Positions 45,615 through 58,600 of a DNA stretch of 64,000 bases are shown here, piece by piece (within the stretch, counting starts at the first letter, position 1; the number at the start of each line of letters is the position of its first letter). A program made the position numbers and the translations under genes. The stretch lies in assembly GCA_014058105.1 (NCBI GenBank), contig JACGCM010000685.1, forward strand, positions 434,001 to 498,000, written 5' to 3'. The notes under the pieces are model-generated. The model saw nothing but the letters and a program-made list of their open reading frames with translations. It made no database searches and was not told the origin of the DNA. The DNA is from Kingdonia uniflora (taxonomy: Eukaryota; Streptophyta; Magnoliopsida; Ranunculales; Circaeasteraceae).

Positions 45615-45970
45615 GGTGTTTTGTGTTTTTCTTCTTCTTGTTCTTCAAGGAGCATCTCCAACTCTGAAAATTTTAACAGCTGCAGTTTTGAGTTTGCGAA
45701 CCAACGCCCCAATAAAAAAAAATACAACAGTCACCAAATCATTAGGCCCCTAAGTTTGAAACTCTTGAGTTTTAAGTTTGCAACTAAGAATTTAAGTTAA
45801 AAAACCATTAGGTCATGCGCTCTATTGTTGTCTTTTTAATTGGAAAAATCATCAAACACCTATGACTTGTGACTTGGGCACATTTGTTCGAATCTACTTG
45901 AGTTGGTATTTTACCAAAAAAAAATTGAGTTTTTGTCAAGAGGCACTGCAGGAGATAAACTACTTTCTAG

Positions 45971-47228
45971 CAAGGTTTTAAATAACCGTTATAAGGTAAC
46001 GCCCTGAGCCCGTTCCGTTATACCCCATGTTCCGTTCTAAAAAATAACACCCGTTATTTGTTGTTACAGACCGTTATTTTATGCTATAACGGTTGTTGTT
46101 ACCATTATAACGCTACGTTATTTTTAATATTTTTCTTCACTTATAACGAACGTTATACACCGTTATATACCGTTATAACACCGTTATATAACTATTTAAG
46201 TAATAGGCAAACCACTGGCATAGAAAAAACTAATAAAAGTAACTGAAATTGGTAGGCCACCTATTATGATCTGGAATAAAAAATAATCTAACAAACCACG
46301 TTGCCACTGACATAAAAAATAATAATAATAACAACCGAAAGTGAACTATGCTTGTAGAATTTATATTATGTTTAAATCATTATTTAAGTGGTAGGTCATC
46401 CATTATGAAATCATTATTTAAGTTATCGTGTAAACCCCATAAGTGTGTTTGTTATTTTATTTGAAGATCCATTATGTGAATGGATTGCTGGCAATGACGA
46501 TGAGCCTTTGTTGCCAACATATGAAAAATAGCCAGAAGAGTTTGAAAGAGAATTATCAGCCGAAGACCCGGAGGTCAATGAGCAAATGAGGTACTCTACT
46601 TCTGTTATTGACACAGATTTCCCAGAAAAATTGGTCACAAGCACCTATGTATCAAACACCAATGGAGCCGTTGCCTGAGCGTATTTTGATTTCGATTTTA
46701 ACCAAATCAATCTAGAGCATGGCCAACCTTCAAACTACTCTGAATTTGATATCAATCAGTTCGACTCCGTTTACCAGTGAATGCAATGTCGCATTCCAGA
46801 ATAATCATTTTCCTTTTGATGTTTATGTGATTTTTAATGCTCTGGTGTGATGTTTAATGTTTTGGTGTGATGTTTAATTTTGTCGGTGTGGTGTGGTGTG
46901 TTATTTTAATGTTGTAATAAGTAATAACTTTAATAATAATAAGTACATTGGTTTTTCCTTTATTATCCTTTTAAATATAAAAAATAACGTCTATAGCGCC
47001 GTTATTTGTAAAATAACGTCTATAACGGTTGTTATAATTGAAAATTAATATTTATATATAAAGAAAACAAAAATAAAATCGTTATTTTAATATAACACCG
47101 TGACAAATAACGGCCGTTATAACGTTTTATTTTTATCATATAACAAAAAATAACGTAACACCGTTATAACGGTAACAGTTATAACGGTAACGGTATTTAC
47201 CCGTTACACCGTACCCTTTTAAACCTTG
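45971..47228. mobile_element. hAT-like element between the divergent PRC-barrel and STN8 genes
   Basis: The ends match as inverted repeats: CAAGGTTTTAAA on the left and, inverted, CAAGGTTTAAAA on the right, extended by AG outside on both sides. Both subterminal regions are crowded with CGTTATAACG-type palindromes. Around 46470-46780 is an acidic coding-like stretch (EWIAGNDDEPLLPTYEK) with stops that could be a transposase tail. I found no convincing 8-bp duplication, so the ends may be diverged. Confidence 0.65.
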
Positions 47229-47325
47229 CTGGATGAAGGTACGTGGCAAAAGAGCAACCTCTGCTGACACTCAAAAACCACACAATACAATACACCATTC
47301 ATTCAGGTGGAGAACCATAACATCA

Positions 47326-50300
47326 ATGGCTTCTCTACTCCCTCCAACTCCAACAACAACAACTTCCCTCCATCAAAACCCTAAGCTCCAACGTCTCTCT
47401 CTTTCAAAACAAACCCACTCCCCCTCACACACAAACCCCTCCTCAACAAGAAACCCAATACTCTGTAACTCATCTTTCTTAGACAACATATCACAAGATT
47501 TGTTTAAGAACACTCTTTACCTAGATGACTCACTTTTAAGAACCGGGGTTTCCCAGTTTCAAAAAGTTTCAGAAGAAGTACTACCAGATACAGAGAGGTG
47601 GTGGGTTTTGGTTTTTGCTGGGTTGAGTTGGGTTTACTTGACTGCAAGACCTGGGGTTCTTATGGGTGCTATTGATGCTTATGTGTTTGCGCCTATTCAG
47701 ATTGGGGTTGATAGTGTTTTAGGGAGGAGGAGTTTGAAAATGACTGATTTTGTGATTGGAGATGTTTTGGGTGAAGGGTCATTCGGGGTTGTTTATTCAG
47801 GTGTGATTGTGCCTAAGAATGTGACTGTGAGTGTCGAGGATCGAGTACAGAAGAGGGGAAGAAGAGGTTTGGAGAATGATGGGAGGTTTAAGGATAAAGT
47901 TATCCTTAAAAAGGTAAAATTTTGATTCATTTTTGTTATTAGCTTGAGATGAATTTATTAAACTCTTATGGGGTTGCTAGTACTCAAGTAGATTGTAGAG
48001 TTTTTCATTAGAACATCTGTAACTAAGTGATTTATATATATTTGCTTGTTCTTTTGTTTAGTTATATCCTTTAGTGACAACTTGATCACTCCTGAGTGAC
48101 ATTTATCAGGTAAAGTTGGGAGTTAGGGGGGCTGAAGAATGTGGCGAATTTGAAGAGTGGTTTAACTACAGGCTATCGAGAGCAGCTCCCGAAACATGTG
48201 CCAAGTTTCTTGGAAGTTTTATTGCAGATAAAACAAGTTCACAGTTTACTAAAGGGGGCAAATGGCTAGTATGGAAATTTGAGGTATATTATCGATCGGC
48301 ATATATTACTTGCAGATGGTATTATTCTCGTTTACATATGTGTTTCCTTCTTTTATTGTCATACTTAATCTCGGAGTGACATGTACCAGGGAGATCGAAA
48401 CTTGGCAGATTACATGAAAGATAGAAACTTTCCCGTGAACTTAGAGTCTGCAATGTTTGGGCGTGTATTACAAGGAGTAGATTCAATTGAACGGAATGCA
48501 TTGATCATCAAACAAATTTTGCGTCAAATTATAACTTCTCTTAAAAAGATCCATGACACTGGTATTATTCACCGAGATGTTAAACCTGCCAACTTGGTGG
48601 TAACAAAGAAAGGCAAGATAAAACTCATAGATTTTGGAGCAGCAGCAGATCTTCGAATAGGAAAGAACTATGTACCCGACCGTGGCATGCTCGACCCTGA
48701 CTACTGTCCTCCTGAACTATATGTCCTTCCGGAAGAAACACCCACACCTCCCCCAGAACCCATAGCAGCTTTACTTTCTCCCATTCTTTGGCAGGTACTA
48801 TTTCCACCCTCTTTATGGAAGCTTCTGGAGTAGTTAAGATCTTTCCACTTTTGGTAATATACCACCACGTCAAAATTCCAAACTGTACAGTTTTTAATCA
48901 AGAAATCGTGAAAGCTATTAAAATGTGAAGAAAGAATCGAGAAGCTTTTTATAATGTGAGGCCTACTTTTTCTTGAAGCAACTAATTAGTTAAAATTCAT
49001 GTTATACTAAGATAAGTGAGGTTTAAATGCTATAATCAAAATTACATTATACAGTGAAACTCATTTACATAAGGATAATATAAATACATGGATAATTTAT
49101 GACTCCCTGTGACTTTCCACTAAACCAACCACAATCTCTTAAGGGGGAAAACGGAGCCAATTAAAATCACCTTACATGCACATTTCAAACACTAAACCTG
49201 CAATGAACCTTATGATTTTTTTTCAGTACTTGAGATTGATCAATATCGAATTATTAGGTCGAGTTTATTTGGTCCAATAACCTATAATCAATTTTCTAAC
49301 AACTATGACCTAATTTCAGGTTAATCCTATCATTAATTATCAATAGTTATAATCAATAAGTACAAGAATACACGATATTAACCCTCTGAGAAACCTTTCT
49401 TAGGAGAAACCCCCATAGGTCGTTGTCGAATCCTCAACAACTAAAATCCACTATGAAGAAAAAATTACAAGAATTTAAATCACTTACAGACTCGTAAGCA
49501 CATCCCGTGGTTACCTATCTTCAATCATTATTCTCACAATCAATCCTCCATTTTTGCAACGCCTCGCTCCGGATTACGCACCAAAGCTTTTCCAGCTCGA
49601 ATCCCTCAAGATCTCAAATCACAAATTGAAATTAGGTTTTTTGTAATTCTATATCGATTCAACTTGAGGGTTAATTCTCATTGAATGTCTCTTTGAAGAA
49701 CTCTTCTCTCAAATATCTCAAGCCCTAAAAATTGGTTTTGGAAGAGTTGAAAAAGAAAATATAAAAAGAACTTTTAAATAGAAAACTAAAAATCCCGTAC
49801 TTGGTTCGAACATAACAAAAATCTATTCGAACAGAGAGGCATCTGCCATGTCTATTCGAACATAACAAAAGTTTATTCGAACAAAACATTATTTTCCTCA
49901 AAAAAAACAAAACTTGTTTGAACTTTTGTAAAATATTAATGGGCTAGAGTATTTGAGCAAAAAGGTACAAAACCAAAGTAGTGCCAGTCCAGCTGTAGTT
50001 GTTCCACGTGCACTCTCTGACGATGAATAACCACGAGATAGTGCAGACACTTATTCTAGACACAAAATGAAACCAATACCAAATATGGATGTTTCACCTT
50101 CAACCATACTATGAAATGGATGAGACTCAATTGTAAATCTCATTTTCTCAAATATATGTATACATTGGTGCAACTTTACAATACCGATATCTTTCGTACT
50201 TCAGTCCACATCCCACGCTTTATCCATACTCACTAATTATATTATGTACTAGTTGACTGGCTTTCTTTAGTCTTTGGTTATCTACCTACGACCACAGACT

Positions 50301-53300
50301 AGATGCCCGTCCTGGCTTTGATAAATGCTACTTTATCCCCTATTCTCCACATTAGTATACCCTGGTTTCCTCCAATGTTTGTTCGACCTCAAGACTCCAA
50401 TATTATTCATGCTCTCATTCAAAATAGGACTATATATTCCACAAATTACCTTGCATGCTATTGAAAAAATGCAACTGTCATCCTTGATCCTCCTCTTTCC
50501 TTTTTCATGCAGTTTTATTGTTTCGGATATCTTGTGTAATTTCCCGTCGAATCGAGTAAACCACTGGCTTCACTGCTTTGTTTACAGTAAACTTCACATC
50601 ATTCACAATATATATCCATCACCGCCAAAGAAGACATAATTAACACTGTCTCTAAAGATCATTTTTGCCAATGTCAGGATGGGAAGTCATATCTTTGTGG
50701 ATCTCACTATCCTTAATTTCATCTGGATCATGAAAAAAAATCCACAGGTGCATAATATGCATGAACTGTAACACTTCCAGGAAACCTCTATCCCGTTAGT
50801 ACACACGGCTTGGCAGGTAACACAGAGGTGTGAAATTCTATTTGCTCGTATTTAATGTATTTCGAGAAATTAGGTCAGAACTATTCTTATCAATCAATGA
50901 TCTAGGAATAAATATAAGCAATCAATAGTTGTGACAATGAATTAAATGATACAAACAATTGTTCACCCTGTGAAAACTCTTTACTCAAGAGAAAAACTAC
51001 AGGTCGTTGTCGATGAACACGACAACCAAAAATCCACTAATCAAAAGAGTTATAATATGAATTACACTTACATACTCGATAACCTCGTCTCGTGATTATC
51101 TTCTAATCCACGCTTTACGCCCTATCTCCTTCGTTATCGCAACGACGCGCCTTGATCTCACAACAAGGATCACACTTCTCGAATCACTTTATAAAGTTCT
51201 GTGGGAAGTAGAATTAACTAACTCAACATCAACCTCAAGGTTTTAGATTTTTGATCGATGTTGATTAGTCTCTCTGATAAAGGATATCAAGCTCTCAAAA
51301 TAAACTTGGTAGAAAAAAAGGTAAGTAGAAAAACAAAACAAGGTTTGCTTAAATATGAAAACAATTTTTCCCGATGCTCATTCGAACGAGACCCGAAGTC
51401 TTTCGAACGAGATACTCAAATAAGCCTACAAAAAGACGCAGGTTGAAACTCATTTGAAAATGTTGTCTTTTCCCAAAAGTTGTTCGAACGAGATACCCAA
51501 ATAAGCTTTCAAAAAGATGCAGTTTGAAAAGGTTGTTTTATCCCAGAAGTCGTTCGAACTAACAAAAAACTCGTTCGAACGAGAAAGTACAATAAGCTTT
51601 AAAAACAAAGGCAGTTAAAATGATTTGGCTTTTCCTTTATAAGAGTCCTTCTTACCAACTTACTTCTCGGCCGTTGGTTGTAGAATACTTGTCCGGCGGT
51701 CTTAATTATGTTACTCTTCGACTGAGATAACCACGGGACTCCACATACACGAAATGAGACAAGCCAAAACCTTTCAAGGTGAACAATAGAAGCATGGCCA
51801 TCTTGAAAATATGCAGGACATGTCCGCTTGTCCAAGTGTAGGTCTCCAAAGTACGTTTCCAGAACGCTTGATTTAAACAGCAAACCTTGAGCAGGAGAAC
51901 TTTTGAACAAACCTAGATCATAGAGAAGTGCAATTGTGATACCTTGCCATCATGTCAAAAAGCTAATCAATTTGAGCACAAGAAATTGGGTCAATTGTTT
52001 AACATGCGCTAATTACTCTTTTATTACAGTATACAAAGCCCACAAGTAACCACTGCCATGTAAGCATACCCACAGCTCCATTTGAATTTTCATTCATAGT
52101 AAACCCTAAATGCTTCTAGAATGACTATTAATAGCACTAAAGTTCTTCATTATCGTATATTGAAGGATCCTGAACTCGTAACTTGGTAAACCATGGACCA
52201 AGTTTCCACGGGTTTATAAAATAATTCATATGAAGGATATGCCAAAGAATCAGTCAAATAAGAGTTGTTAAGCATAACAACTCTTTCAATCTCGACTTCT
52301 CCACTCTTTTAATGTGCTAAGAGATGATTTATTTATAGATTAACTTAGTTATAGATTACACAACTAATATCATGGAGATTGTTATGGGATTCATTTATTT
52401 TAGGAGATTGAATAGGAAAGAGTTGTTATGCTTAACAACTTTTATTTGACTAATTCTTTGGCATATCCTTCATACGCCCCCTCAAGCTAAGCGGCAAGGA
52501 AGTGGCGGTTAGCTTGTCTCGAAGTTGGCAATGGCGTGTTGAACTTAATCCCTTTGTAAAAATATCTGCCAATTGATCTTTAGTAGAGATGAAACAAACA
52601 TCGAGTTGACGACGGGCAACCCGTTCACGGACAAAATGATAATCTATTTCAATGTGCTTCATCCGGGAATGGAATACCGGATTAACCGTAAGATATGTGG
52701 CGCCCAAGTTGTCACACCATAACTTTGGAGATGTTTGAGGATGAAAACCAAGTTCATGAAGTAATGATTGAATCCAAATTAATTCAGCTGTTGCAATAGC
52801 TAATCCGCGATTCTCCAAATTAATTATGTTTTCTTGCGCTCCAAGAGATGAGATTTTCCCCGAAAAATATGCAATATTCGCTTGTTGATCGACGATCATT
52901 AGGGCACCCGACCCAATCAGCATCAGAAAAAGCATTGAGAGTGAGAGATGACAGAGCTTTTAATGTTAAACCATAATCAACAGTGTCTTTTAAATATTGA
53001 AATATGCGCTTGACGACAACCCAATGCTCATCCATGGGATCATGCATGAACCTGCACACTTTGTTAACTGCATAAGAGATATCCGGTCGAGTAAATGTTA
53101 GATATTGGAGAACACCAACAACACTCCTATAAAGAGTAGGATCACGAAATCGAGTACCACCGCGTTGAGATAATCGAGTACTTGATGCGAGGGGAGTATT
53201 GATAGGTCTTGCACCGCCCATTTGAGTTCTACGGGGCAGGTCTCTAATATACTTCTTTTGAGATAAAAATATACCAGTAGCATAACGATGCGTTTCGATG

Positions 53301-56300
53301 CCCAAAAAGTAGTATAGTGGCCCCATATCTTTGATCGCAAATACGGAGTTTAACTTTGCAATTAAAGATTTAATGCAAGTTTGGCTCGAACCCGTGATGA
53401 TTATGTCGTCAACATAGACTAATAAAAATAGGGTGTGCGTCGGTCGGATCATAATAAAGAGAGAGGAGTCGGCTTTAGAACTTGTGAACCCGATCTGCAA
53501 GAGGAAAGTACTTAGTCGTTGATACCACGCATGTGGGGCCTGCTTCAAACCGTAGAGAGACTTGTGTAAACGACAAACATAATTTGGGTTTTGTTTGTCA
53601 ATGTAGCCAGGGGGTTGCTTCATGTATACTTCCTCCTCGAGTAATCCATGAAGAAAGGCATTTTATACATCGATTTGGTACAACGGCCATCCACGGGCTA
53701 ATGAAATGGTGAGAATAGTGCGTATAGTGCAAGGCTTAACTACGGGACTGAATGTTTCACCATAATCAACTCCTTGTTGGTTAAATCCCTTTGCAACAAG
53801 GCGCGCCTTATATCTCTCGATGGAGCCATCGGCTTTCCATTTCAAGCGACATACCCATTTACATCCAACAACATTTTGGTTGGTATTGGGTGGAACAGAG
53901 ATCATGTTCCATTCTTTTAAAGGGCATGAAGTTCGGCATCCATTGCTTGGCGCCATTCAGAACTTTGATAAGTTTGTGAGTTACACGTAGGTTCGATAAC
54001 ATCATCGCCATACAAAGGATGTTTTGCCGCAGTTAACACCTTGGACCGAAAGATTCCATCTTTTTAACGGGTTGTCATCTGATGACCTTGTTGTGTTGTG
54101 ACTTGCCTTAGGGATTGAACTGGTAGTTGTAAGGATTGAGATTCTGATGGTGTAGTATTGGTATGCATGGTACTATTAGTTCCTGCATGAAGAGACTCAA
54201 AGGGGGGGGGGGCTAAATTTGCAATAGGAGAAGTGTCATTTGCATCAGGAGAAATGTTAGAGGTATTTAAAGAGGCATGTGAACCAGGGGTAATAATAGG
54301 TGGAGATATAGATGTATTTGGCAAACCTAAGGTTGGCGGTGGAGATATCACGTTGATGGTGGATGATGTAGAACCATTCAGCGCAGAGGTGGTGGTTCCA
54401 TGAGCTGCAAAAGGAAAAACATGTTCGACAAACACAACATGACGTGATATATAGAGTCGGTTTTTAGAAACGTCCAAGCATAGATAGCCTTTGTGGGTGG
54501 AGTTGTAACCGACGAATACACATGCAAGCGAGCGTGGAGCCAGTTTGTGTGGGCTGTAAGCGCGCAAGTGAGGATAACATAAACACTCGAAGACACGAAG
54601 AAATTCATAGTTTGGTGCTTTATTGTATAAGATCTCAAATGGAGACTTATTTTGGAGAACAGGTGTGGGCAATCTATTCAGTAGATAACAAGAGGTGTTA
54701 AAGGCCTCAACCCACAAATCAAATGGCATAGATGCATTGTCGATGAGAGATCGTCCAGTTTCAACAATGTGACGATGACGCCTTTCCGCTAGGCCATTTT
54801 GTTCGGCGGTGTGCGGGCAAGATAATCAATGATATATTCCCTGACTATCAAGAAATGGAGTAAATTTTTGATATTCTCCTCCATTGTCTGACTCCATTGT
54901 CTGACTGGAATATCTTGATTTTCTTGTTTAGCAAATTTTCAATTTTGGATTTAAAAGATATAGGTATGTAATGCATCGGATTTGCGAGTAAGTGGAAAAA
55001 TCCAAATAAATCTACTGAAAACATCCATGAGTAAAAGATAGTAACGAAAACCATTTTGAGATGTGACTGGAGAAGGCCCCCATAGATCAGAGACAATGAG
55101 ATGCAAAGGTTCATAGTATAAACTCAAACTATTGGAGAAAGGCAACTTTGTACTTTTATTAGCAAAACAAGAATGACAATGTTCAACTTTATTATGAGCA
55201 ACTGGAAGAGAGAATTATTGAACAACACGTTTTACAGTTCACATCATGGGATGCCCCAAACGTCGGTGCCAAAGTTGCATGGAGGATCGCTCACTTATGA
55301 AAGCTGAAGGGGAAGAGTGATCATGAAATGTTGATAAGCAGTATAAGCCATTCTTATTCCGCCCTTGAAGAACCACTATCCCTGTGCGACGATCCTTCAC
55401 AAGAAAGAAAGAAGGGTGAAACTCAAAGTAGACATTATTATCTTTAGAGAATGGAGTTACAGATAATAGATTTGTGGAAATTTTGGGCACGTGATAAATA
55501 TTGTTAAGTAAAAAGGTTCGATTTGAGCAAGTGAATGAAGCCTTACCGACATGAGCGATGGGAAGAGAACTACCATTACCTACTCGAATCTGGTCTGGAC
55601 CATCATACTCTGTATGCATGTGAAGGTTTTGAAGATCAGATGTTACATGATTAGTAGCTTCACTATCAGGATGCCACTGGTTATCAGAGTAGTAGCCCGG
55701 CGCTGCAACATAGGCAGTGGATTGAGAAGTGTTGGATTATTCATGACGATGCCAACATATGTTTGCCGAATGATTCTTTCTGCTGCAGATCGTACAAGGA
55801 CCAGCAGAGTTTGAGGAGAAGCGACTCTGACCAGAGTATTGATTTGAACCTCGGTTTGGATTGCGGTTTGGATTGCGGTTCTGATTGGATCTGTTGTTGT
55901 ATTGGTATTGATTTGATGAGTTTGTTCCTTGCCTCTTATTTCCGCCATAACGAGATGCAACGTTGGCGAGGGGTTGTGAAGTAAGAATCGCTTGTTGTGC
56001 TTCAACCCACATATCAAAGGCTAGCAGGTGTGCTTGGAAATCATCCATCATAATATCGTCAACCGTAGCTGTAAGGGAGGCGACGGTAGCATCATAGGCG
56101 GAGTCAAGTCCGCTTAAGATAATTTGTTGTACATCAGCTTCTTGTAAAGGGTGCCCTGACTATCCGCGAGAGTCTTTGCATGATCAAAGTACTCAGGCAT
56201 AGTTTTGTTGCCTTTCCGGATGGTTTGTAGTTCACGTCGAATTTGCATGATACGAGTTTTTGATTTTGAAGCATACTGCTTCTCTAATGCTACCCATACT

Positions 56301-57152
56301 GAGCGGGACGTGTCGAGACCGACAACTTGCGCAAGAACAGTTTTTGAAAGTGATGAGAGTAACCACCCAAGCAACACTTTGTCCTGCTTGTACCAAGTGT
56401 GATACTCCGGATTAGGTTCATGGGTAGGGGTTTCACGAGGGGGACAATCAGTCCCATCAACGAATCCCTCAAGGTCGTATCCTTTTAGTAAAGGTACGAA
56501 CTGGGCTTCCATATATACATAAAATAGGGGATACAGGGGATACGTATCCATATTCCTGTCTCAAGTATTAGAAAAGGAAGAGTTGTACCTCATTTGCCGC
56601 TTATTCTTGTCGGCATCCATATATACATATCACAACCTTGAATATATTCTTCAAGATATGTAAAATCTTCATGGACCGTGTGACCTGATTCATTATGGCT
56701 AGTACCATGATAAGGCAATATTGATGTGCACCTTAGATGTGCTTTCAGAAAAATCTTAATTTCTTCCTTGAGATGATAAAATTGAGGTGTTTCATTTGAT
56801 GCAGCTTAACAGTCCTGACCTATTTGATATGTACTCTGCCGGGATTATACTCTTGCAAATGGCTATTCCCTCATTACGGTCTGCAGCTGGATTAAAGAAT
56901 TTCAATACAGAACTAAAGACACTTGGATATGACTTAAAGAAATGGAGGGAAGTCACTCGTTCAAGGCCTGACTTGCGACTTCTCGATCTTGATTCTGGAA
57001 GAGGGTGGGACTTGGCTACAAAGCTTATTTCTGAAAGAGGGTTTCTTAGAAGAGGAAGGTTATCAGCTTCTGCATCACTGAGGCATCCATATTTCTTGTT
57101 GGGTGCTGACCAGGCAGCTACTGTGATTTCAAAACTAAGTTTAAGCAAATAA
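47326..57152 (+). CDS. STN8: Serine/threonine-protein kinase STN8, chloroplastic
   Basis: STN8 phosphorylates photosystem II core proteins at the thylakoid and affects repair and membrane folding. Exons 47326-47913, 48110-48283, 48390-48794 and 56805-57152, all phase 0 with GT-AG borders, give 504 residues. A transit-like N-terminus ([15 protein letters not shown]) is followed by a membrane segment (about 92-114), the P-loop GEGSFGVV (149-156), the catalytic loop HRDVKPAN (Asp317), DFG (Asp335) and the C-terminal [21 protein letters not shown]. The start is the conserved MASLL, although the frame is open further up to 47233. Intron 3 is 8.0 kb and filled with retroelements, including a Copia on the other strand. 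The coding sequence is intact. Confidence 0.95.
48795..52230. repeat. STN8 intron 3, left part: degenerate LTR pair
   Basis: Two diverged copies of one sequence appear near 49340-50100 and 50930-51800 in the same orientation. Both contain a version of ATAGGTCGTTGTCGA, then TTCGAAC-rich segments (about 49805-49890 and 51375-51590), then a GATAACCACG(A/G)GA block. They could be LTRs of an old element with about 0.8 kb inside. Ends and duplication are not resolved. No coding is recognised. Confidence 0.4.
52231..52472 (-). repeat. Copia 3' LTR with long terminal inverted repeats
   Basis: The 242-bp LTR is bounded by TGAAGGATATGCC and its inverse GGCATATCCTTCA. About 57 bases at each end are inverted copies with two mismatches. 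Inside each arm is the hairpin GTTGTTA-AGCA-TAACAAC. A TATA-like TATAAATAA lies in the centre on the minus strand. Confidence 0.8.
52450..52935 (-). pseudogene. Copia RNase H C-terminal part
   Basis: Contains [51 protein letters not shown] and the DIFTKGL end typical of Copia RNase H. The frame ends inside the LTR. Confidence 0.85.
52820..53623 (-). pseudogene. Copia reverse transcriptase and start of RNase H
   Basis: [36 protein letters not shown], the catalytic YVDDIIITG, and [20 protein letters not shown] are all present in one open frame of 267 residues. It is the best-preserved part of this element. Confidence 0.9.
53663..53956 (-). pseudogene. Copia reverse transcriptase N-terminal part
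   Basis: Contains [20 protein letters not shown] and [20 protein letters not shown], ending at WPLYQIDV, just before a frame break that separates it from the RT core. Confidence 0.85.
54064..55145 (-). pseudogene. Copia integrase fragments
   Basis: Frames contain [36 protein letters not shown] and SDNG (integrase core), then [20 protein letters not shown] and [11 protein letters not shown] (C-terminal part). They are separated by frameshifts. Confidence 0.85.
55239..56551 (-). pseudogene. Copia gag, zinc knuckle, protease and pre-integrase
   Basis: 56114-56551 encodes gag ([36 protein letters not shown]). 55737-56051 continues with [20 protein letters not shown] and the CCHC knuckle. 55239-55619 carries the protease-to-pre-integrase part ([22 protein letters not shown]). 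In the protease motif the usual DSG reads DSE. Confidence 0.85.
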
Positions 57153-58110
57153 AGATGCCTGACGATGCAAGTATTACAATGTTTTGTTCTTCCTTTCTTT
57201 TTTGCTTATTGGTTTAATGAAAAAGCTCAATTGATCCTTCGACCCTCATGGCTCATCAGTTTCTGAACTTTTGTTTTCTTTCATTCATCCATTTGGCTTA
57301 ACTTCATGACTTATCTGATATTCAATATCTTGAACAAGGTCTGTTGATGGTTAGAGAAACGTAGTTGAGTTTTCTTTTTGAACGAGCTGTGACTAAAGTG
57401 TGGTTGTAGTTACGTATAAATTCATCGTTCGTGCAGCATGGTTACGGGGGTTTCTGGATCTTTGATGCTATGTTTTTTGTTTTTTTTGTTTTTGTATTGA
57501 AAACTTAGATCTCTTCCTTTTCCTGTATTGAAATAACCCTAGTGACTGGCACCAGGGGATGGGTTCCCGAAACATAAAGTTTTAGTACAGAGCAGCAACA
57601 ATGGGGTGAGAACTGAGAATTGAAAACATGTGTTACTAGTGTCATCAATGGTGGTGCATTGCTCTGGCATAGACCTACCAAGTAGGACTGTGCAGGGAGC
57701 CAGGGGCTTGGCATGTAAAACATACTCTCATCACTGAGGCAGAGATTTGTCATTTGCAGCGCCTTTCTCATTCTCTTTTGATGTATGTTGTTGAAATCGC
57801 CAATCTTGTTAGACCAAATTAGTCACAGCAGGGTCTTCTAAAATGTACTTTGCTCTCGCGATTTTATTGATAGACAAAATGAAGGATGTTCAGCATGTTC
57901 ATGTAAGTAGAAACTAGAAACTCATCTAATACCAAACCTGTATGCACCATATTCAATAGGAAAGGTATTTGCTGATAAACCTAGATCCAGTTAAACTTGG
58001 ATTTCTAGCTATTCATTCATCTCGAAAGGAATATGCGGGCCATTTATTTTTGCCTTTAATTAGTGAAAATCAGTAACTCGGGTTTATCTTGGTGTTTGTT
58101 TTTTGGGCAC
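57153..58110. other. STN8 3' flank
   Basis: Includes the STN8 3' UTR. No coding region or bounded repeat was recognised before the Copia LTR at 58111. Confidence 0.45.
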
Positions 58111-58306
58111 TGTAAAGTCCCAGATATGAGAATTACTAGGAGAAAGTAAGGATTGAAGAGAAGAAATCTTGATATTTATTCTCTGAGAATTGTTTGCCTT
58201 ACATATTTAGAGATCCCTCGTAAGATGGGATATATAACTATTTATAACAACTTGTCAATCCTATAATCTCTCTATAGGATTCTACAAGGAATCCTAACAC
58301 TCCCCC

Positions 58307-58600
58307 TCAAGTTGGAGTGTGGATGTCAAGAACACCTAACTTGCCCATGAGATAATGGAATTGTCGGTGTCCCAATGGTTTTGTAAAGATACCGGCAATT
58401 TGCCGAGTTGTCGAAACATATGACGTCCGGAGATTACCGTCATTCAACTTTTCCCGAACGAAATGGCAATCAAGCTCTATATGCTTCGTGCGTTCATGGA
58501 ACACAGGGTCAGCAACAATGTGGAGCGCGACTTGGTTATCGCAATATAATACTGCAGACGTGTATTGACGCCAAAATCCCTTAGTAGGTATCGAAGCCAA
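58307..58600 (-). pseudogene. Copia RNase H C-terminal part
   Basis: Contains [40 protein letters not shown] and [14 protein letters not shown], conserved in Copia RNase H. The upstream half (GYCIFLG, then AEAEYRAM) is in other frames at 58601-58760. Confidence 0.85.

Larger units (their letters stand above)
52231..56551 (-). mobile_element. 5'-truncated Copia retrotransposon in STN8 intron 3
   Basis: On the minus strand, in order: gag (56551-56114), CCHC knuckle ([14 protein letters not shown], about 55750), protease site (WHPDSEAT), GAG-pre-integrase (LWHRRLGHP), integrase, RT, RNase H, purine tract (TTGAGGGGGCG) and a 3' LTR at 52231-52472. The 5' LTR and the first gag codons are missing; homology fades near 56540. 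Stops and frameshifts occur in most domains. It lies opposite to STN8 and must be removed with the intron. Confidence 0.9.

Noticed and set aside
45871..45903. TTGTTCGAATCTAC resembled a tRNA T-loop/B box.
   Set aside because: No A box or acceptor stem at the right distance.
47233..47325. Upstream in-frame ATG for STN8 (MKVRGKR...).
   Set aside because: The conserved plastid-targeting start is MASLL at 47326, and the upstream part overlaps the hAT element boundary.
56560..56700. Searched for the 5' LTR of the STN8-intron Copia.
   Set aside because: No match to the 242-bp LTR at 52231-52472; the element is 5'-truncated in gag.
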